Assembly (NCBI RefSeq): GCF_010092445.1
Contig: NZ_CP048031.1
Coordinates: 3,348,001 to 3,412,000, forward strand
Length of the DNA: 64,000 nucleotides
Reading direction: 5' to 3'
Source of the DNA: Shewanella sp. Arc9-LZ
Lineage (GTDB): Bacteria; Pseudomonadota; Gammaproteobacteria; Enterobacterales; Shewanellaceae
Shown here: in pieces, positions 18,772 to 29,004 of the stretch
How the letters are laid out: each line of letters opens with the position of its first letter
Numbering within the stretch: position 1 is the stretch's first letter
Notes under the pieces: generated by a model
Database searches by the model: none
The model's input: the letters and a program-made list of their open reading frames with translations, nothing else
Told to the model about the DNA's origin: nothing
Made by a program: the position numbers and the translations under genes

Positions 18772-19374
18772 CTAATAGTGAGGTTGTGTTGTTTGCAACA
18801 CGGCAGGCTGCTGAATATTGGCAATCACTTCAAATATAGATGCAAATGAGTTTGGTGTACTCACATCGACAGCAAGCTTTAATCGACGAGCAATATCATT
18901 AGCAGATAGCACACCACGAATAGCATGATTAGATCGGTCAACCACTAAACAATGTTGCTGTCCTGCTGATTGTAATGTCTCAATAACATCACCAATACGA
19001 GCATAACTTAAATCTTCAAAATCAATCGCTTTCAGATCTTCTTTAGGGATCATAAAATCTGCAACACTTAAATGCTCACGCTGATGACCAGCTGCAACAC
19101 GTTTTAATATTTCTTGATTATGTAAAGACTCAAAGCTGATTAGGCCAATAAACTTATCTTTATCATCTATGACTAATTTAAGACGTACATGCGACTTCTG
19201 CATTAAGTGCTCGACCTTAACCGCCGACGTGCTCGATTCTATCACCATAGGCGTCACTTTCTTAAAATCAGTAAACACATTTAACGCTGAAGATAGTACT
19301 GAGATATCTTCATGGGCTTCTGGTGAAGTTAATTCATCAATTTTTTCTACTGGGTATAGGGCTAATTTCTTCAC
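18772..19374 (-). CDS. CBS-domain pair protein
   Basis: This protein has 200 residues from the GTG at 19374, which I choose because AAGGA lies 7 bases upstream; longer in-frame starts lack this. Two CBS motifs are visible: SSTSAVKVEHLMQKSHVR to KDKFIGLISFESLH, and DLSYARIGDVIETLQSAGQQ to NHAIRGVLSANDIARRL. They form one adenine-nucleotide-binding Bateman module. There is no attached enzyme or transporter domain, so it is probably a stand-alone sensor of AMP/ATP or similar. It is monocistronic, convergent with the protease gene. Its partner is unknown. Confidence 0.85.
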   Translation of the reverse strand: MKKLALYPVEKIDELTSPEAHEDISVLSSALNVFTDFKKVTPMVIESSTSAVKVEHLMQKSHVRLKLVIDDKDKFIGLISFESLHNQEILKRVAAGHQREHLSVADFMIPKEDLKAIDFEDLSYARIGDVIETLQSAGQQHCLVVDRSNHAIRGVLSANDIARRLKLAVDVSTPNSFASIFEVIANIQQPAVLQTTQPHY

Positions 19375-19621
19375 AATAACATCCTTAATCAACAACCATC
19401 GCGAAACGTGAAACATCATATTTATTAATGATTTATAATTTATTGTGATGTTCACTGCATGATTTGATTATCTGCCTGTGATTTTATTAGTACAAGACCC
19501 ATTTGATTAAATTTAATTAATTTTTGATAAATTAAGGTTAAATTCACTTTACTGTGATCGTAATTATGATAGCGAAATGTGATAGCAAAATGTGATAGCA
19601 ACCCAAATAACGTAAATACCA

Positions 19622-20158
19622 CTACTTTAACGTTTCAGGCTCTATTAACACGCTATTATTTGCATCCGACAACCACACTTGCCCTTCGCTAAGACTAACT
19701 TGTAACGCCATATTTCGATTAACAAATACATCCATTTGTTTCACCGCATCTTCTGGAAAATTAATCACAGTTAAATTATCGTAGCGAGCAAACGCTTGCT
19801 GGTTCTGCTGCCACCAAATAGGCACACTTCGGCCACCATAAGTATAAAGAATAACGTGTTTTGACCGACCACAGGCTTTTCTAAGCCATTTCTCATCAGC
19901 TTGACCAAACTCAACCCAAAGATCGATTTCACCACTCAGATTTTTATCCCAAAGTTCAGCTTCATCATCAACACATAACCCTTTACTAAACACTAAAGTT
20001 TCGGATGCATTAATGGCAAATGCCAGTAAACGCACCATCATGCGCGTATCGGTTTCGGACGGATGTTGGGCTAAGGTAAACTGATGATCGGCATAATAAT
20101 GACGGTCCATATCTGCAATCTGCAGCGAGACTTTAAAAACGGTAGCTTTAGCAGCCAT
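19622..20158 (-). CDS. yaeQ: YaeQ family protein
   Basis: This 178-residue protein from ATG 20158 begins MAAKATVFKVSLQIADMDRH, the conserved YaeQ start. The family has a nuclease-like (PD-(D/E)XK-type) fold; residues such as ELWDKNLSGEIDLWVEFGQ carry the acidic core. A TTG five codons earlier is in frame but the homologous start is the ATG. Its biological role is not established; the old idea of suppressing RfaH loss is uncertain. It sits alone between the CBS gene and the terminator of the siroheme gene. Confidence 0.9.
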   Translation of the reverse strand: MAAKATVFKVSLQIADMDRHYYADHQFTLAQHPSETDTRMMVRLLAFAINASETLVFSKGLCVDDEAELWDKNLSGEIDLWVEFGQADEKWLRKACGRSKHVILYTYGGRSVPIWWQQNQQAFARYDNLTVINFPEDAVKQMDVFVNRNMALQVSLSEGQVWLSDANNSVLIEPETLK

Positions 20159-20175
20159 AAAAGGTTCCAACAAGT

Positions 20176-20210
20176 ATAAAAAAACCGAGTCTACTACAAA
20201 GTAGACTCGG
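20176..20210 (-). terminator. Terminator of the siroheme synthase gene
   Basis: An 11-bp stem CCGAGTCTACT/AGTAGACTCGG with loop ACAA is followed, on the leftward strand, by eight T. Confidence 0.92.
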
Positions 20211-20236
20211 CATAATAGGACATCGTACTTATCCGG

Positions 20237-21148
20237 TTAAATAGCGCCAGGGCGTAGATGTTTAGCCATTGGAAAATGCGCACTTAACTGGGCGACTTTT
20301 GCAACAGAAGACACTATCAACATACGAGATCCATGTTCATATTGATGAGTGATATCACTTAACAATGGCACAGCTTCTCTGCTTGCGTCTCGCCTTAATA
20401 ATTCATTAATCTCACTATCAAGGGCACTATCACTGTAAACCACGTCTAATGCCTGTAATAGCGGCATTGCTGCAATAGGGAGTAAATGTGCCGGCGTATC
20501 CTCGGTTAACAAAAGAATCTCACCTTTAACACTAAAGTCTTCAAAAGACTCAAGGTAACGTTGTTCTGTTAATGCATCGAATTTATCTTGGTTAGTGGTA
20601 AAAAAACGTTCCCAAAATAAACGTCTATCTTTGCCTGCTAATAATTTATGTTGTACTTCCTCGCGCTTGCTGGCAACAAAATCAAATAAAGGCGCTAATG
20701 ATGACGGTAGCATAGTTTCGAGGCGTGAACGGATGGTTCGAGCGAAAACAGGTGCGGCACCAGCTGTACTTATCGCAACCACTAACCGGCCTCTATCCAC
20801 TATCGAAGGCGTAATAAATCGACAAAATTTAGGATTATCGACCACATTCACCCAAATCCCCCGCTCTGTGGCCAACTGCGCAAAATCCATATTCAATTGC
20901 TCATCGGCTGTAGCAAGGTAAATGATATCCACATTGGCAATATCATCAGCACATACTTCACGACGAGACAGCTGGATCAGCCCCTGCGTATAATAGTTTT
21001 CAATATCATTGGCAACCGTCGGCGCTATGACATGAATATGAGCATCCGTACGAGACAACAAATCGAGTTTACGTGTGGCAACTTCACCAGCACCAACCAA
21101 TAAGACTTTCAAACCTTGAGTATCGACAAACAAAGGGAAATATTGCAT
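20237..21148 (-). CDS. Precorrin-2 dehydrogenase/sirohydrochlorin ferrochelatase with degenerate SUMT tail
   Basis: This 303-residue protein opens with the NAD-binding motif of CysG-N/Met8, LKVLLVGAGEVATRKLDLL, and continues through VNVVDNPKFCRFITPSIVDR and VAISTAGAAPVFARTIRSRL to about residue 205. It should oxidise precorrin-2 and insert iron to make siroheme. Residues 207-262 (GEILLLTE, PLLQALDVVYSDS, INELLRRDAS) still align with the start of the SUMT methyltransferase half of CysG. However, the SAM loop GAGPGD is gone and most of the domain is missing, so methylation must be done by another protein. A rhodanese gene lies 8 bases upstream in the same direction. Confidence 0.88.
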   Translation of the reverse strand: MQYFPLFVDTQGLKVLLVGAGEVATRKLDLLSRTDAHIHVIAPTVANDIENYYTQGLIQLSRREVCADDIANVDIIYLATADEQLNMDFAQLATERGIWVNVVDNPKFCRFITPSIVDRGRLVVAISTAGAAPVFARTIRSRLETMLPSSLAPLFDFVASKREEVQHKLLAGKDRRLFWERFFTTNQDKFDALTEQRYLESFEDFSVKGEILLLTEDTPAHLLPIAAMPLLQALDVVYSDSALDSEINELLRRDASREAVPLLSDITHQYEHGSRMLIVSSVAKVAQLSAHFPMAKHLRPGAI

Positions 21149-21156
21149 TAATCTAC

Positions 21157-21516
21157 TCAGTCTTCAACGATAGGGAATTGATGTTGTATCCAAGCACGGT
21201 AGCCACCAACCATTGAGGCGACTTGCGTATAACCCATAAGTTGTAAATTATAGGCAGATAATGCTGCACGCTGGCCTGCGCCACAATAAAGTAATATTGG
21301 AGTATTTTTATCCGGAAAACGATGCTCTATATCACGTTCAATAATGCCACGACTGAGGTGTTTTGCATTAGGTAAATGCCCTTGTAACCATTCGTTATCT
21401 TCTCGCACATCAATTAATTGCCATTGATCTTGTTGTTGATATTGCTCAATGGTTAACAAGCTAACATGTGGCATAACAGAATCGACCAAACTGGCGAATG
21501 CTGGAGAGGGTTGCAT
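21157..21516 (-). CDS. Cytoplasmic rhodanese-domain protein
   Basis: This 119-residue single rhodanese domain has no signal peptide. WQLIDVREDNEWLQGHLPNA and the active loop YCGAGQRAALSAY with the catalytic Cys are present. It is cotranscribed with the siroheme synthase gene (8-base gap). Siroheme serves sulfite and nitrite reductases, so a sulfur-assimilation or sulfane-sulfur role is a reasonable guess from context only. Confidence 0.9.
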   Translation of the reverse strand: MQPSPAFASLVDSVMPHVSLLTIEQYQQQDQWQLIDVREDNEWLQGHLPNAKHLSRGIIERDIEHRFPDKNTPILLYCGAGQRAALSAYNLQLMGYTQVASMVGGYRAWIQHQFPIVED

Positions 21517-21700
21517 AGCGTTTCCTTAAGTTAGTTAAATCACTCATTTGTGACAAATTAGCACTACATACGTCATAAACCTAAAAGTAGTTTAATCATT
21601 AGAGTCTATTGGATTTTTGAAAGCAATTTTGCTGCAGTTAGTGGCAATTTACTATAACGAGGAGTTTATGATGGTGTCATTTACATAAATAAGCGCTAAT

Positions 21701-21753
21701 TGCGCCAAAATAAGCCACATATGCAATCCTAGTGGCTCAACTAAACGGGCGCA
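21701..21753. ncRNA. Candidate structured RNA, nested stems
   Basis: TGCGCC (21701-21706) pairs with GGCGCA (21748-21753). Inside it, AGCCAC (21713-21718) pairs with GTGGCT (21732-21737). No run of T follows. Strand and transcription are unknown; it could also be a DNA element. Low confidence as an RNA gene. Confidence 0.3.
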
Positions 21754-21782
21754 TATTTATAAACTAGGCTCTTTATTACTAA

Positions 21783-21822
21783 ACGTAAATTGACTTAGAC
21801 ACTTTTCGTCTAATATTTACGT
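21783..21822. repeat. Two-part inverted repeat
   Basis: ACGTAAAT (21783-21790) pairs with ATTTACGT (21815-21822) and, inside, TTAGAC pairs with GTCTAA. It lies 30 bases from the nested stems at 21701-21753 and may be part of the same element. Confidence 0.4.
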
Positions 21823-21901
21823 CGCGATTAAACCCCGTTTATGTTGAATAATATGTGGTCATGAAAGATGGCTTTCAACGTTAAAAAACCATCATACGGG
21901 T

Positions 21902-22222
21902 TTATTCGTTATGCATTTCACTTCTTTGCGAACTACATTGCCAACACAATTCAAAACTGCCTTCGTTTATTTCATGGCATTGGACACATTGCCATTGAGG
22001 CTGTTCAATATCGAGTGAATCGAGTAAGGTTTGCGCAGTGACAAGTTGATTGTCTGCTACCCATAATTCTACCGTTTGCATTTCAATCGGTAAACCGCCT
22101 ACACCACCAATGAGTGCTTCACCTTTAAGATCAACTTCAATTCCACTGGTTTCCAGTAGCCCTTTCCATGTGTGAGCCTGCAGTAAATTACCACCGGCTA
22201 ATAATACTTTTCGTTGTTCCAT
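21902..22222 (-). CDS. DUF2007 protein with C-terminal zinc ribbon
   Basis: This 106-residue protein has an N-terminal ferredoxin-like part (LLAGGNLLQAHTWKGLLETS, then GEALIGGVGGLPIEMQTVEL) that matches DUF2007, a small family annotated as putative signal transducers. Residues about 79-96 form a zinc knuckle, CVQCHEINEGSFELCWQC, with two CxxC pairs. Function is unknown. It is divergent from the gene at 22388 and appears monocistronic. Confidence 0.85.
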   Translation of the reverse strand: MEQRKVLLAGGNLLQAHTWKGLLETSGIEVDLKGEALIGGVGGLPIEMQTVELWVADNQLVTAQTLLDSLDIEQPQWQCVQCHEINEGSFELCWQCSSQRSEMHNE

Positions 22223-22387
22223 GCGTTATCCTACTGCATTGCTCTTGCTGGCAAATTTGTTTCATCCTACTGCCTCTACCAAAATCTGTCGAGTGTTGTT
22301 TATAAATTGGACATTTGTCATAGACAATGATTATGTTAACTTTATATGAACTCTTCGTATTTAATAACATCATAAGCAGGGCTCTAC

Positions 22388-22789
22388 ATGACAAAAATAG
22401 TCTTAAAAGGTGTATTTCAAATCACCGCTTGGAATGAATCGGCATATGCTGAACACGACAATAACAGCAAACAAACCATTGCCGAAATTACCCAAACGTA
22501 TTCTGGTGATATCAATGGTTCAGCTCAAATTCGCTATGTAATGTCATATCAAAATGGGGAGGCTGCGGTATTTGTCGGAATGGAGCACTTAACCATAAAC
22601 ACGCCAGAAATATCCGGCACCATAGTGTTACAACATAATGGGGTATTTTCGCAAGGTGTTGCACAAAGCCAATTCAATGTAATAGCTGACTCGGGTACCG
22701 ATAACTTGCATCAATTTATCGGCCACGGTGAGTTTACCTCAACCGAAAACGGCCAAGCAGATTACCTCATCACTTTGCATCATGACTAA
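22388..22789 (+). CDS. DUF3224 family protein
   Basis: This 133-residue protein is a lipocalin-like beta-barrel family (DUF3224). Visible family features are the start KGVFQITAWNESAY, then ISGTIVLQHNGVFSQGVAQS and GTDNLHQFIGHGEF near the end. No signal peptide and no known enzymatic residues. Function unknown. A small gene overlaps its end by 8 bases. Confidence 0.85.
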   Translation: MTKIVLKGVFQITAWNESAYAEHDNNSKQTIAEITQTYSGDINGSAQIRYVMSYQNGEAAVFVGMEHLTINTPEISGTIVLQHNGVFSQGVAQSQFNVIADSGTDNLHQFIGHGEFTSTENGQADYLITLHHD

Positions 22790-23000
22790 AATAACCATTT
22801 CTCGTTTAGAGACTAATATCGGTACATTTAGAGTATCTGGGAAGATGATGGTAACTTCACTGATGTTTATCAGTGTTGATATACTCGGCAGTGATGGGTG
22901 GGAAGCGCTGATGATCGACCCACAAACCCAATGGCACAAAACTTTGATGGCTGCCTGTGAAGTGCATTTAGCAGAACAACAGAACATAACTAAGGCATAA
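22782..23000 (+). CDS. Small hypothetical protein overlapping the DUF3224 gene
   Basis: A 72-residue frame begins with ATG at 22782 inside the end of the DUF3224 gene and runs to the terminator at 23001. I do not recognise the product. It has a hydrophobic middle (MMVTSLMFISVDILG) followed by a charged, Trp-containing half. The overlap and the exact fit up to the terminator favour a real gene; the lack of a clear ribosome site counts against it. Confidence 0.5.
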   Translation: MTKITISRLETNIGTFRVSGKMMVTSLMFISVDILGSDGWEALMIDPQTQWHKTLMAACEVHLAEQQNITKA

Positions 23001-23032
23001 AAAGAAACCCCAGCAAGCTGGGGTTTCTTTTT
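23001..23032. terminator. Bidirectional terminator between the DUF3224 pair and secF
   Basis: A 14-bp perfect stem AAAGAAACCCCAGC/GCTGGGGTTTCTTT has a 2-base loop and T-rich tails on both strands. It ends the rightward small genes and the leftward sec operon. Confidence 0.93.
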
Positions 23033-23056
23033 AGCGATTAAGATTAATAATACTTA

Positions 23057-24010
23057 TTAAGGCATCATTGAAGGCTGATCAGCACCTTCTTTCTCAATCT
23101 CTACCGGTAACATGTGCTCACGGTTGATACCCAATTTAATGGCTAAATAACTTGCCACGTAAATCGATGAGTATGTACCAACAAAAATACCGAGTAGCAA
23201 TGCAGTCGCAAAACCATGGATCATTGTGCCGCCTTTTAAAAACAGCGCAATAACGGTAATTAATGTAGTACCTGTAGTAATAACAGTACGACTCATGGTC
23301 TGAGTGATTGAGGTATTCACAATCTCTACAGGGGTGCCTTTACGCATTTTAAGGAAGTTTTCACGGATACGGTCATACACTACGATGGTATCGTTAAGTG
23401 AGTAACCTACAACTGTTAATAAACCTGCCAATACGGTCAAGTCAAACTCAAGCTGTAATACCGAAAATACCCCTAAGGTCACAATAACGTCATGGGCTAG
23501 CGCCGCTACAGAACCTGCAGCTAAACGCCATTCAAAACGAAATGATACATAGATAAGAATACAGATTAAAGCAACAATAACGGCTAAGCCACCCTGCTCC
23601 GCTAATTCCTTACCTACTTGTGGCCCAACAAACTCAACACGCTTTTGAATCACGCCTGAATCAATTGACTGCGCAGCAGTTAATACTGCTGCAACCTGGA
23701 CATCACTTTTTAACTCATTTCTTACCGGTAAACGCACCAATATATCGCGGCTTGAACCAAAGTTCTGTACTACCGCACCTTCAGCTTCCGCTGTGGTCAT
23801 GGTCGCACGTAAAGCATTCAAGTCAACAGGTGCTGAAAACTCCATTTCAACAACCGTACCGCCGGTAAAGTCTAAGCCCCAGTTAATGCCTTGTACGCCT
23901 AGCGATACAAAAGAAGCAATAACTAAGATCAACGACATTACACTAATAGGAAGTGCATGACGAAGGAAGTCGACTGTTTTCTTTACTGAAAATATTTGCA
24001 ACATATTCAA
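23057..24010 (-). CDS. secF: Protein translocase subunit SecF
   Basis: This 317-residue protein has six membrane segments and a periplasmic domain. The motifs GINWGLDFTGGTVVEMEF after TM1, VGYSLNDTIVVYDRIREN and FLKGGTMIHGFATALLLGI are SecF hallmarks. It works with SecD and YajC to drive late steps of protein export using the proton or sodium gradient. The gene is 8 bases after secD and is the last of the queA-tgt-yajC-secD-secF block. The terminator at 23001 follows. Confidence 0.97.
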   Translation of the reverse strand: MNMLQIFSVKKTVDFLRHALPISVMSLILVIASFVSLGVQGINWGLDFTGGTVVEMEFSAPVDLNALRATMTTAEAEGAVVQNFGSSRDILVRLPVRNELKSDVQVAAVLTAAQSIDSGVIQKRVEFVGPQVGKELAEQGGLAVIVALICILIYVSFRFEWRLAAGSVAALAHDVIVTLGVFSVLQLEFDLTVLAGLLTVVGYSLNDTIVVYDRIRENFLKMRKGTPVEIVNTSITQTMSRTVITTGTTLITVIALFLKGGTMIHGFATALLLGIFVGTYSSIYVASYLAIKLGINREHMLPVEIEKEGADQPSMMP

Positions 24011-24018
24011 CTTCTCCC

Positions 24019-25869
24019 TTAGATAGACAATGACTTAACGCGCTTACCACCCCAAACCGCATTCACGATTGAGCGTGTGCCAACTATGGCTGTAAACATC
24101 GAAGTCGCGATACCTATCATTAAGGTAACAGCAAAGCCTTTAACCGCACCGGTACCGACAGCAAACAAGATTAACGCTGTCATAAAAGTGGTGATGTTAG
24201 CATCTGCAATGGTTGAAAAAGCATTACCATAACCTTCATGGATAGCTTGTTGTACGCTGCGACCGCCAAGAAGTTCTTCACGGATACGTTCAAAAATAAG
24301 TACGTTACCGTCAACCGCCATGCCCACCGTTAATACCATGCCCGCAATACCTGGCAAGGTTAATACCGCACCTGGGATCATAGACATCACACCAACAACC
24401 ATAATTAAGTTTGCCATCAATGCAAGGTTGGCAATAAAACCAAATGCACGGTAGTAAACCATCATAAATACAAGAACAACAACCATGCCCCAAATCATCG
24501 CTTGAACACCGTTTTGGATGTTTTCAGCACCTAAGCTTGGGCCAATAGTTCTTTCTTCCACAATGGTCACTGGCGCGATCAACGCTCCTGCACGTAATAA
24601 TAACGCTAGGCTTTGTGCTTCAGTATGCTCAAGACCGGTAATGACAAAATTACGACCTAAACGAGCCTGAATCGTCGCAACTGAAATAACCTCTTCAATA
24701 CGAGTCATTTTCACTGTGCCATCAGGATTACGTGTACCACTGTCTTTATATTCGATAAACAATGTTGCCATTGGTTTACCGATATTGTCTTTGGTGACGT
24801 TAGAGAAAATCGAGCCGCCTTTCGCGTCAAGATTAATCGCTACCTGTGGACGGCTGTATTCATCAAAAGTAGGTTGTGCACCAGTGATATGATCACCCGT
24901 TAGCATCACTTCTTTTTTCAATACGGCAATCCCGCCTTCACGGCGTTGGTACACTTCTGCACCTGCTGGAACACGACCATTTGCAGCTGCACTTACGTCG
25001 GCTTTATCGTCAACCATACGAAATTCAATCGATGCCGTAGCACCTAAAATTTCTTTTGCACGAGCTGTGTCTTGTACACCAGGCAGTTCAACAATAATGC
25101 GCTCAGCGCCTTGACGTTGTACTACAGGCTCAGCAACACCCAACTCGTTAACACGGTTACGAATAGTGGTAATGTTTTGCTGTAATGCTTCTTCCTTAAT
25201 TTGCTTAAGATAAGCATCACTCATGGTAGCAAGAAGCATAAACTCATTACCGCTACTCGCGTCGGTATAGGTCATGTCATTGCTGCGAGTTTTTAAATAA
25301 GTCTCAGCTTGGTCAACAGTTTCAGCATCTCGAAACTTAATCGCAATTCCTTTAGGGGTTTTACGAATACCAGCATAACGAATTTTTTCTTCACGAAGCT
25401 GGCTACGGAAATCAGCTATCTTAGCTTCTTCCATTTTACGAATAGCTTCGCCCATATCCACTTCCATTAAGAAGTGAACACCACCACGTAAATCTAAACC
25501 TAATTTCATCGGCGACCCACCAACAGCTTCAAGCCATTCAGGGGTTGCCGGAGCTAAGTTTAACGCAACGGTATATTTCTGACCAAGCTGCTCAGCGATA
25601 GCTTCTTTAGCCACCAACTGCTGCTCAGGATTTTGCACTCGGACTAATAACTGACCATTTTCAAGCTCGGCACGCTTTACGGCAATACCCTGACTATCTA
25701 ATAAATCAACCACAGTCGTTTGTGTCGATGCAGTCACTTCTGCGCCGCGAGTTGCGACAATCTGCACTGCATGATCTTCACCAAACAAATTTGGTATTGC
25801 ATAAAAACTACCAATGGCGATGACAAGCATCACCATGATGTTTTTCCACATTGGGTATTTATTTAACAC
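24019..25869 (-). CDS. secD: Protein translocase subunit SecD
   Basis: This 616-residue protein has one N-terminal membrane segment, a large periplasmic domain (about 35-450; [16 protein letters not shown] is the D1 signature) and five more membrane segments with [18 protein letters not shown]. It is the larger half of the SecDF export motor. 18 bases separate it from yajC upstream and 8 bases from secF. The length is normal for gammaproteobacteria. Confidence 0.97.
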   Translation of the reverse strand: MLNKYPMWKNIMVMLVIAIGSFYAIPNLFGEDHAVQIVATRGAEVTASTQTTVVDLLDSQGIAVKRAELENGQLLVRVQNPEQQLVAKEAIAEQLGQKYTVALNLAPATPEWLEAVGGSPMKLGLDLRGGVHFLMEVDMGEAIRKMEEAKIADFRSQLREEKIRYAGIRKTPKGIAIKFRDAETVDQAETYLKTRSNDMTYTDASSGNEFMLLATMSDAYLKQIKEEALQQNITTIRNRVNELGVAEPVVQRQGAERIIVELPGVQDTARAKEILGATASIEFRMVDDKADVSAAANGRVPAGAEVYQRREGGIAVLKKEVMLTGDHITGAQPTFDEYSRPQVAINLDAKGGSIFSNVTKDNIGKPMATLFIEYKDSGTRNPDGTVKMTRIEEVISVATIQARLGRNFVITGLEHTEAQSLALLLRAGALIAPVTIVEERTIGPSLGAENIQNGVQAMIWGMVVVLVFMMVYYRAFGFIANLALMANLIMVVGVMSMIPGAVLTLPGIAGMVLTVGMAVDGNVLIFERIREELLGGRSVQQAIHEGYGNAFSTIADANITTFMTALILFAVGTGAVKGFAVTLMIGIATSMFTAIVGTRSIVNAVWGGKRVKSLSI

Positions 25870-25887
25870 ACCATAGCCCTCTTGGCT

Positions 25888-26220
25888 TTATAACGACTGG
25901 ATAGAACCTTTAGGCAATACCGCTGCGATGTAATCCTTTTTAATCGTGATTTGGTTGTTATCATTAATCGCTAATAACACATAATCACTTTCTTCACCGA
26001 TTTTGGTCACTTTACCGAGAATGCCACCACTTGTTAACACTTCATCACCTTTTGAAATCGACGCCATTAGGTTTTTGTGCTCTTTTACACGCTTTGACTG
26101 TGGACGGAAAATCATGAAGTAAAAGATTAATCCAAACATGACTAGCATAAAAATTAACTGCATGGTTTCGCCACCGGCTACACCACTGATTGGGCTTGCA
26201 TATGCATTTGAAATAAACAT
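25888..26220 (-). CDS. yajC: Preprotein translocase subunit YajC
   Basis: This 110-residue protein has one membrane segment (about 21-38, MQLIFMLVMFGLIFYFMIF) followed by RPQSKRVKEHKNLMASISKG and a small soluble domain, DEVLTSGGILGKVTKI. It is the SecDF accessory subunit. It lies between tgt (25 bases upstream) and secD (18 bases downstream), the usual gammaproteobacterial order. Confidence 0.96.
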   Translation of the reverse strand: MFISNAYASPISGVAGGETMQLIFMLVMFGLIFYFMIFRPQSKRVKEHKNLMASISKGDEVLTSGGILGKVTKIGEESDYVLLAINDNNQITIKKDYIAAVLPKGSIQSL

Positions 26221-26245
26221 AGTTCTCTCTTCTTATTAGCTAAAA

Positions 26246-27373
<1,128 letters not shown>

Positions 27374-27461
27374 TCACCTTGCCAGATAAACAGTCTGACT
27401 CGTTTAGTTTCTATAGTAATGAGGGCAAATTTTAATGCTTCAAGGTTACTGACACATTAAA

Positions 27462-27488
27462 TCAAAAAAACGCCCACTATTGTGGGCG
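27462..27488 (-). terminator. Terminator between queA and tgt
   Basis: CGCCCAC/GTGGGCG is a 7-bp GC-rich stem with a 4-base loop, followed on the leftward strand by seven T. It separates queA from the tgt-sec unit. Confidence 0.88.
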
Positions 27489-27512
27489 AGTATTTTAAAT
27501 CAAATTCATTGC

Positions 27513-28553
27513 CTACGGGGCTTTTTTCGTCACAAACATCGCATCGCCATAGCTAAAAAAGCGATATTTTTGCGTAATCGCATGTTGATAAGCCTTCATG
27601 ACCGCTTCATAACCTGCAAAAGCACTCAACAGCATGATTAATGTTGATTCTGGTAAATGAAAATTAGTGACCATGGCATCAACAACTTTAAATTGAAAAC
27701 CTGGGTAAATAAAGATATCAGTATCACCACTAAAGGCTTCAAGCGGACCTTCTCCACTCGCGCGTGCAGCGCTTTCTAATGAACGCACTGATGTTGTGCC
27801 GACGGCAACAACACGATGTCCAGCCGCTTTAGTAAGCGCTATTAGGTCAACAACCTCTTGTGGCACATTAGCCCATTCTGAATGCATCTTGTGCTCAAGC
27901 ACATTATCTACTCGTACAGGCTGGAATGTACCGGCACCGACATGCAAAGTCACAAAGGCAATATTAACCCCTTTGGCTTTTAAATCGGCTAGCATTGCAT
28001 CATCAAAGTGTAAGCCTGCTGTAGGTGCTGCTACTGCGCCTGGCGTTTGGTTGTACACTGTTTGATAACGTTCTTTATCAGCATCTTCATCTGGACGATC
28101 AATGTAAGGAGGCAGTGGCATATGGCCAACGTCTTCAAGGACTTCTAATATGGTTTTATCAGACAGTAACTCAAGCTCAAACAAAGCATCGTGACGAACC
28201 AACATTTTCATTTGGTAGCCGCCGTCTAAGTCGATAATCGTATCCACTTTAGGCGATTTTGAACTGCGAACATGGGCTAGAATACGTTTATCGTCGAGCA
28301 TACGTTCAACGAGAATCTCAAGCTTACCGCCAGTCGACTTTTGACCAAATAAACGCGCAGGTATAACTCGGGTGTTATTAAACACCATCAAGTCTCCAGG
28401 ATTGATCAGATTGAATAAATCAGTAAACTTTTTGTCGGCAAGCTCACCGTTTTCGCCACTTAATGTGAGTAAACGCGAAGCATTGCGTAGTGCTGTCGGA
28501 TAGCGAGCAATCAGCTCATCAGGTAGGTCGAATGAAAAATCTGCAACACGCAT
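27513..28553 (-). CDS. queA: S-adenosylmethionine:tRNA ribosyltransferase-isomerase
   Basis: This 346-residue protein begins [19 protein letters not shown], the standard QueA start. It includes [20 protein letters not shown] and [18 protein letters not shown]. It transfers the ribose part of SAM to preQ1 in tRNA, forming epoxyqueuosine, the step after Tgt. Its own terminator lies 25 bases downstream. The pairing with tgt is functional as well as positional. Confidence 0.97.
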   Translation of the reverse strand: MRVADFSFDLPDELIARYPTALRNASRLLTLSGENGELADKKFTDLFNLINPGDLMVFNNTRVIPARLFGQKSTGGKLEILVERMLDDKRILAHVRSSKSPKVDTIIDLDGGYQMKMLVRHDALFELELLSDKTILEVLEDVGHMPLPPYIDRPDEDADKERYQTVYNQTPGAVAAPTAGLHFDDAMLADLKAKGVNIAFVTLHVGAGTFQPVRVDNVLEHKMHSEWANVPQEVVDLIALTKAAGHRVVAVGTTSVRSLESAARASGEGPLEAFSGDTDIFIYPGFQFKVVDAMVTNFHLPESTLIMLLSAFAGYEAVMKAYQHAITQKYRFFSYGDAMFVTKKAP

Positions 28554-28621
28554 AGTATGATCTCAACAGTAAAAACGGCCGCTAGTCTATGGCGACTGCG
28601 GGTTAAGATCAAGTTTGGTGA

Positions 28622-28810
28622 TTATTTTGTCGGCTTTTGTTCTATCGACTCGGTGTCGATATCGTCCAGTTCAATAGTATCTGACTTGGCAGAGTCAAAG
28701 GTTTGGTCCGATTTATATGAATGTTCTTCATAACGCATGTCGATGTGTACTTTATTTCTTTTTGGTGCAGCTGGCTTACCCAATAACTTTTTAATCCAGT
28801 CTTTCATCAT
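28622..28810 (-). CDS. Small hypothetical protein upstream of queA
   Basis: This 62-residue product has a basic amphipathic start (MMKDWIKKLLGKPAAPKRNK) and an acidic, Asp/Ser-rich tail. No membrane segment and no known domain. A GGG and AAGG-type ribosome site precedes the ATG. It lies 68 bases before queA in the same direction. I do not recognise it, although the codon pattern and ribosome site make a real gene likely. Confidence 0.55.
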   Translation of the reverse strand: MMKDWIKKLLGKPAAPKRNKVHIDMRYEEHSYKSDQTFDSAKSDTIELDDIDTESIEQKPTK

Positions 28811-28938
28811 CCTTGATCCCTAAATTAATCCTATAACCTTTAAAAAGCAGTTACATATACGCATCACAATGATACGAAGCTCAATACTCCATGACATTTA
28901 TCTATAAAACGTTATGATTAACACCACTCACTTGCCAC

Positions 28939-28959
28939 TTTGTAACGCTTTGTTACAAA
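28939..28959. promoter_or_regulatory. Inverted repeat operator candidate upstream of acpH
   Basis: TTTGTAAC (28939-28946) and GTTACAAA (28952-28959) form a perfect 8-bp dyad with a 5-base centre, about 45 bases before the acpH start. This suits a dimeric repressor overlapping a promoter. The regulator is unknown. Confidence 0.45.
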
Positions 28960-29004
28960 CGGCTAGTATCATACTGTAAAATAATAAAATTAGAAGTACA
29001 ATTT

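Larger units (their letters stand above)
21517..21901. other. Intergenic region with nested stem-loops
   Basis: No protein gene is seen. The stretch holds a nested double stem at 21701-21753 and a second long stem at 21783-21822, described separately. The first 180 bases are AT-rich and plain. Confidence 0.6.

Noticed and set aside
21790..21816. Sigma-70 promoter TTGACT-N15-TAATAT
   Set aside because: The spacer is too short, the bases are explained by the stem-loop at 21783-21822, and no rightward gene follows.
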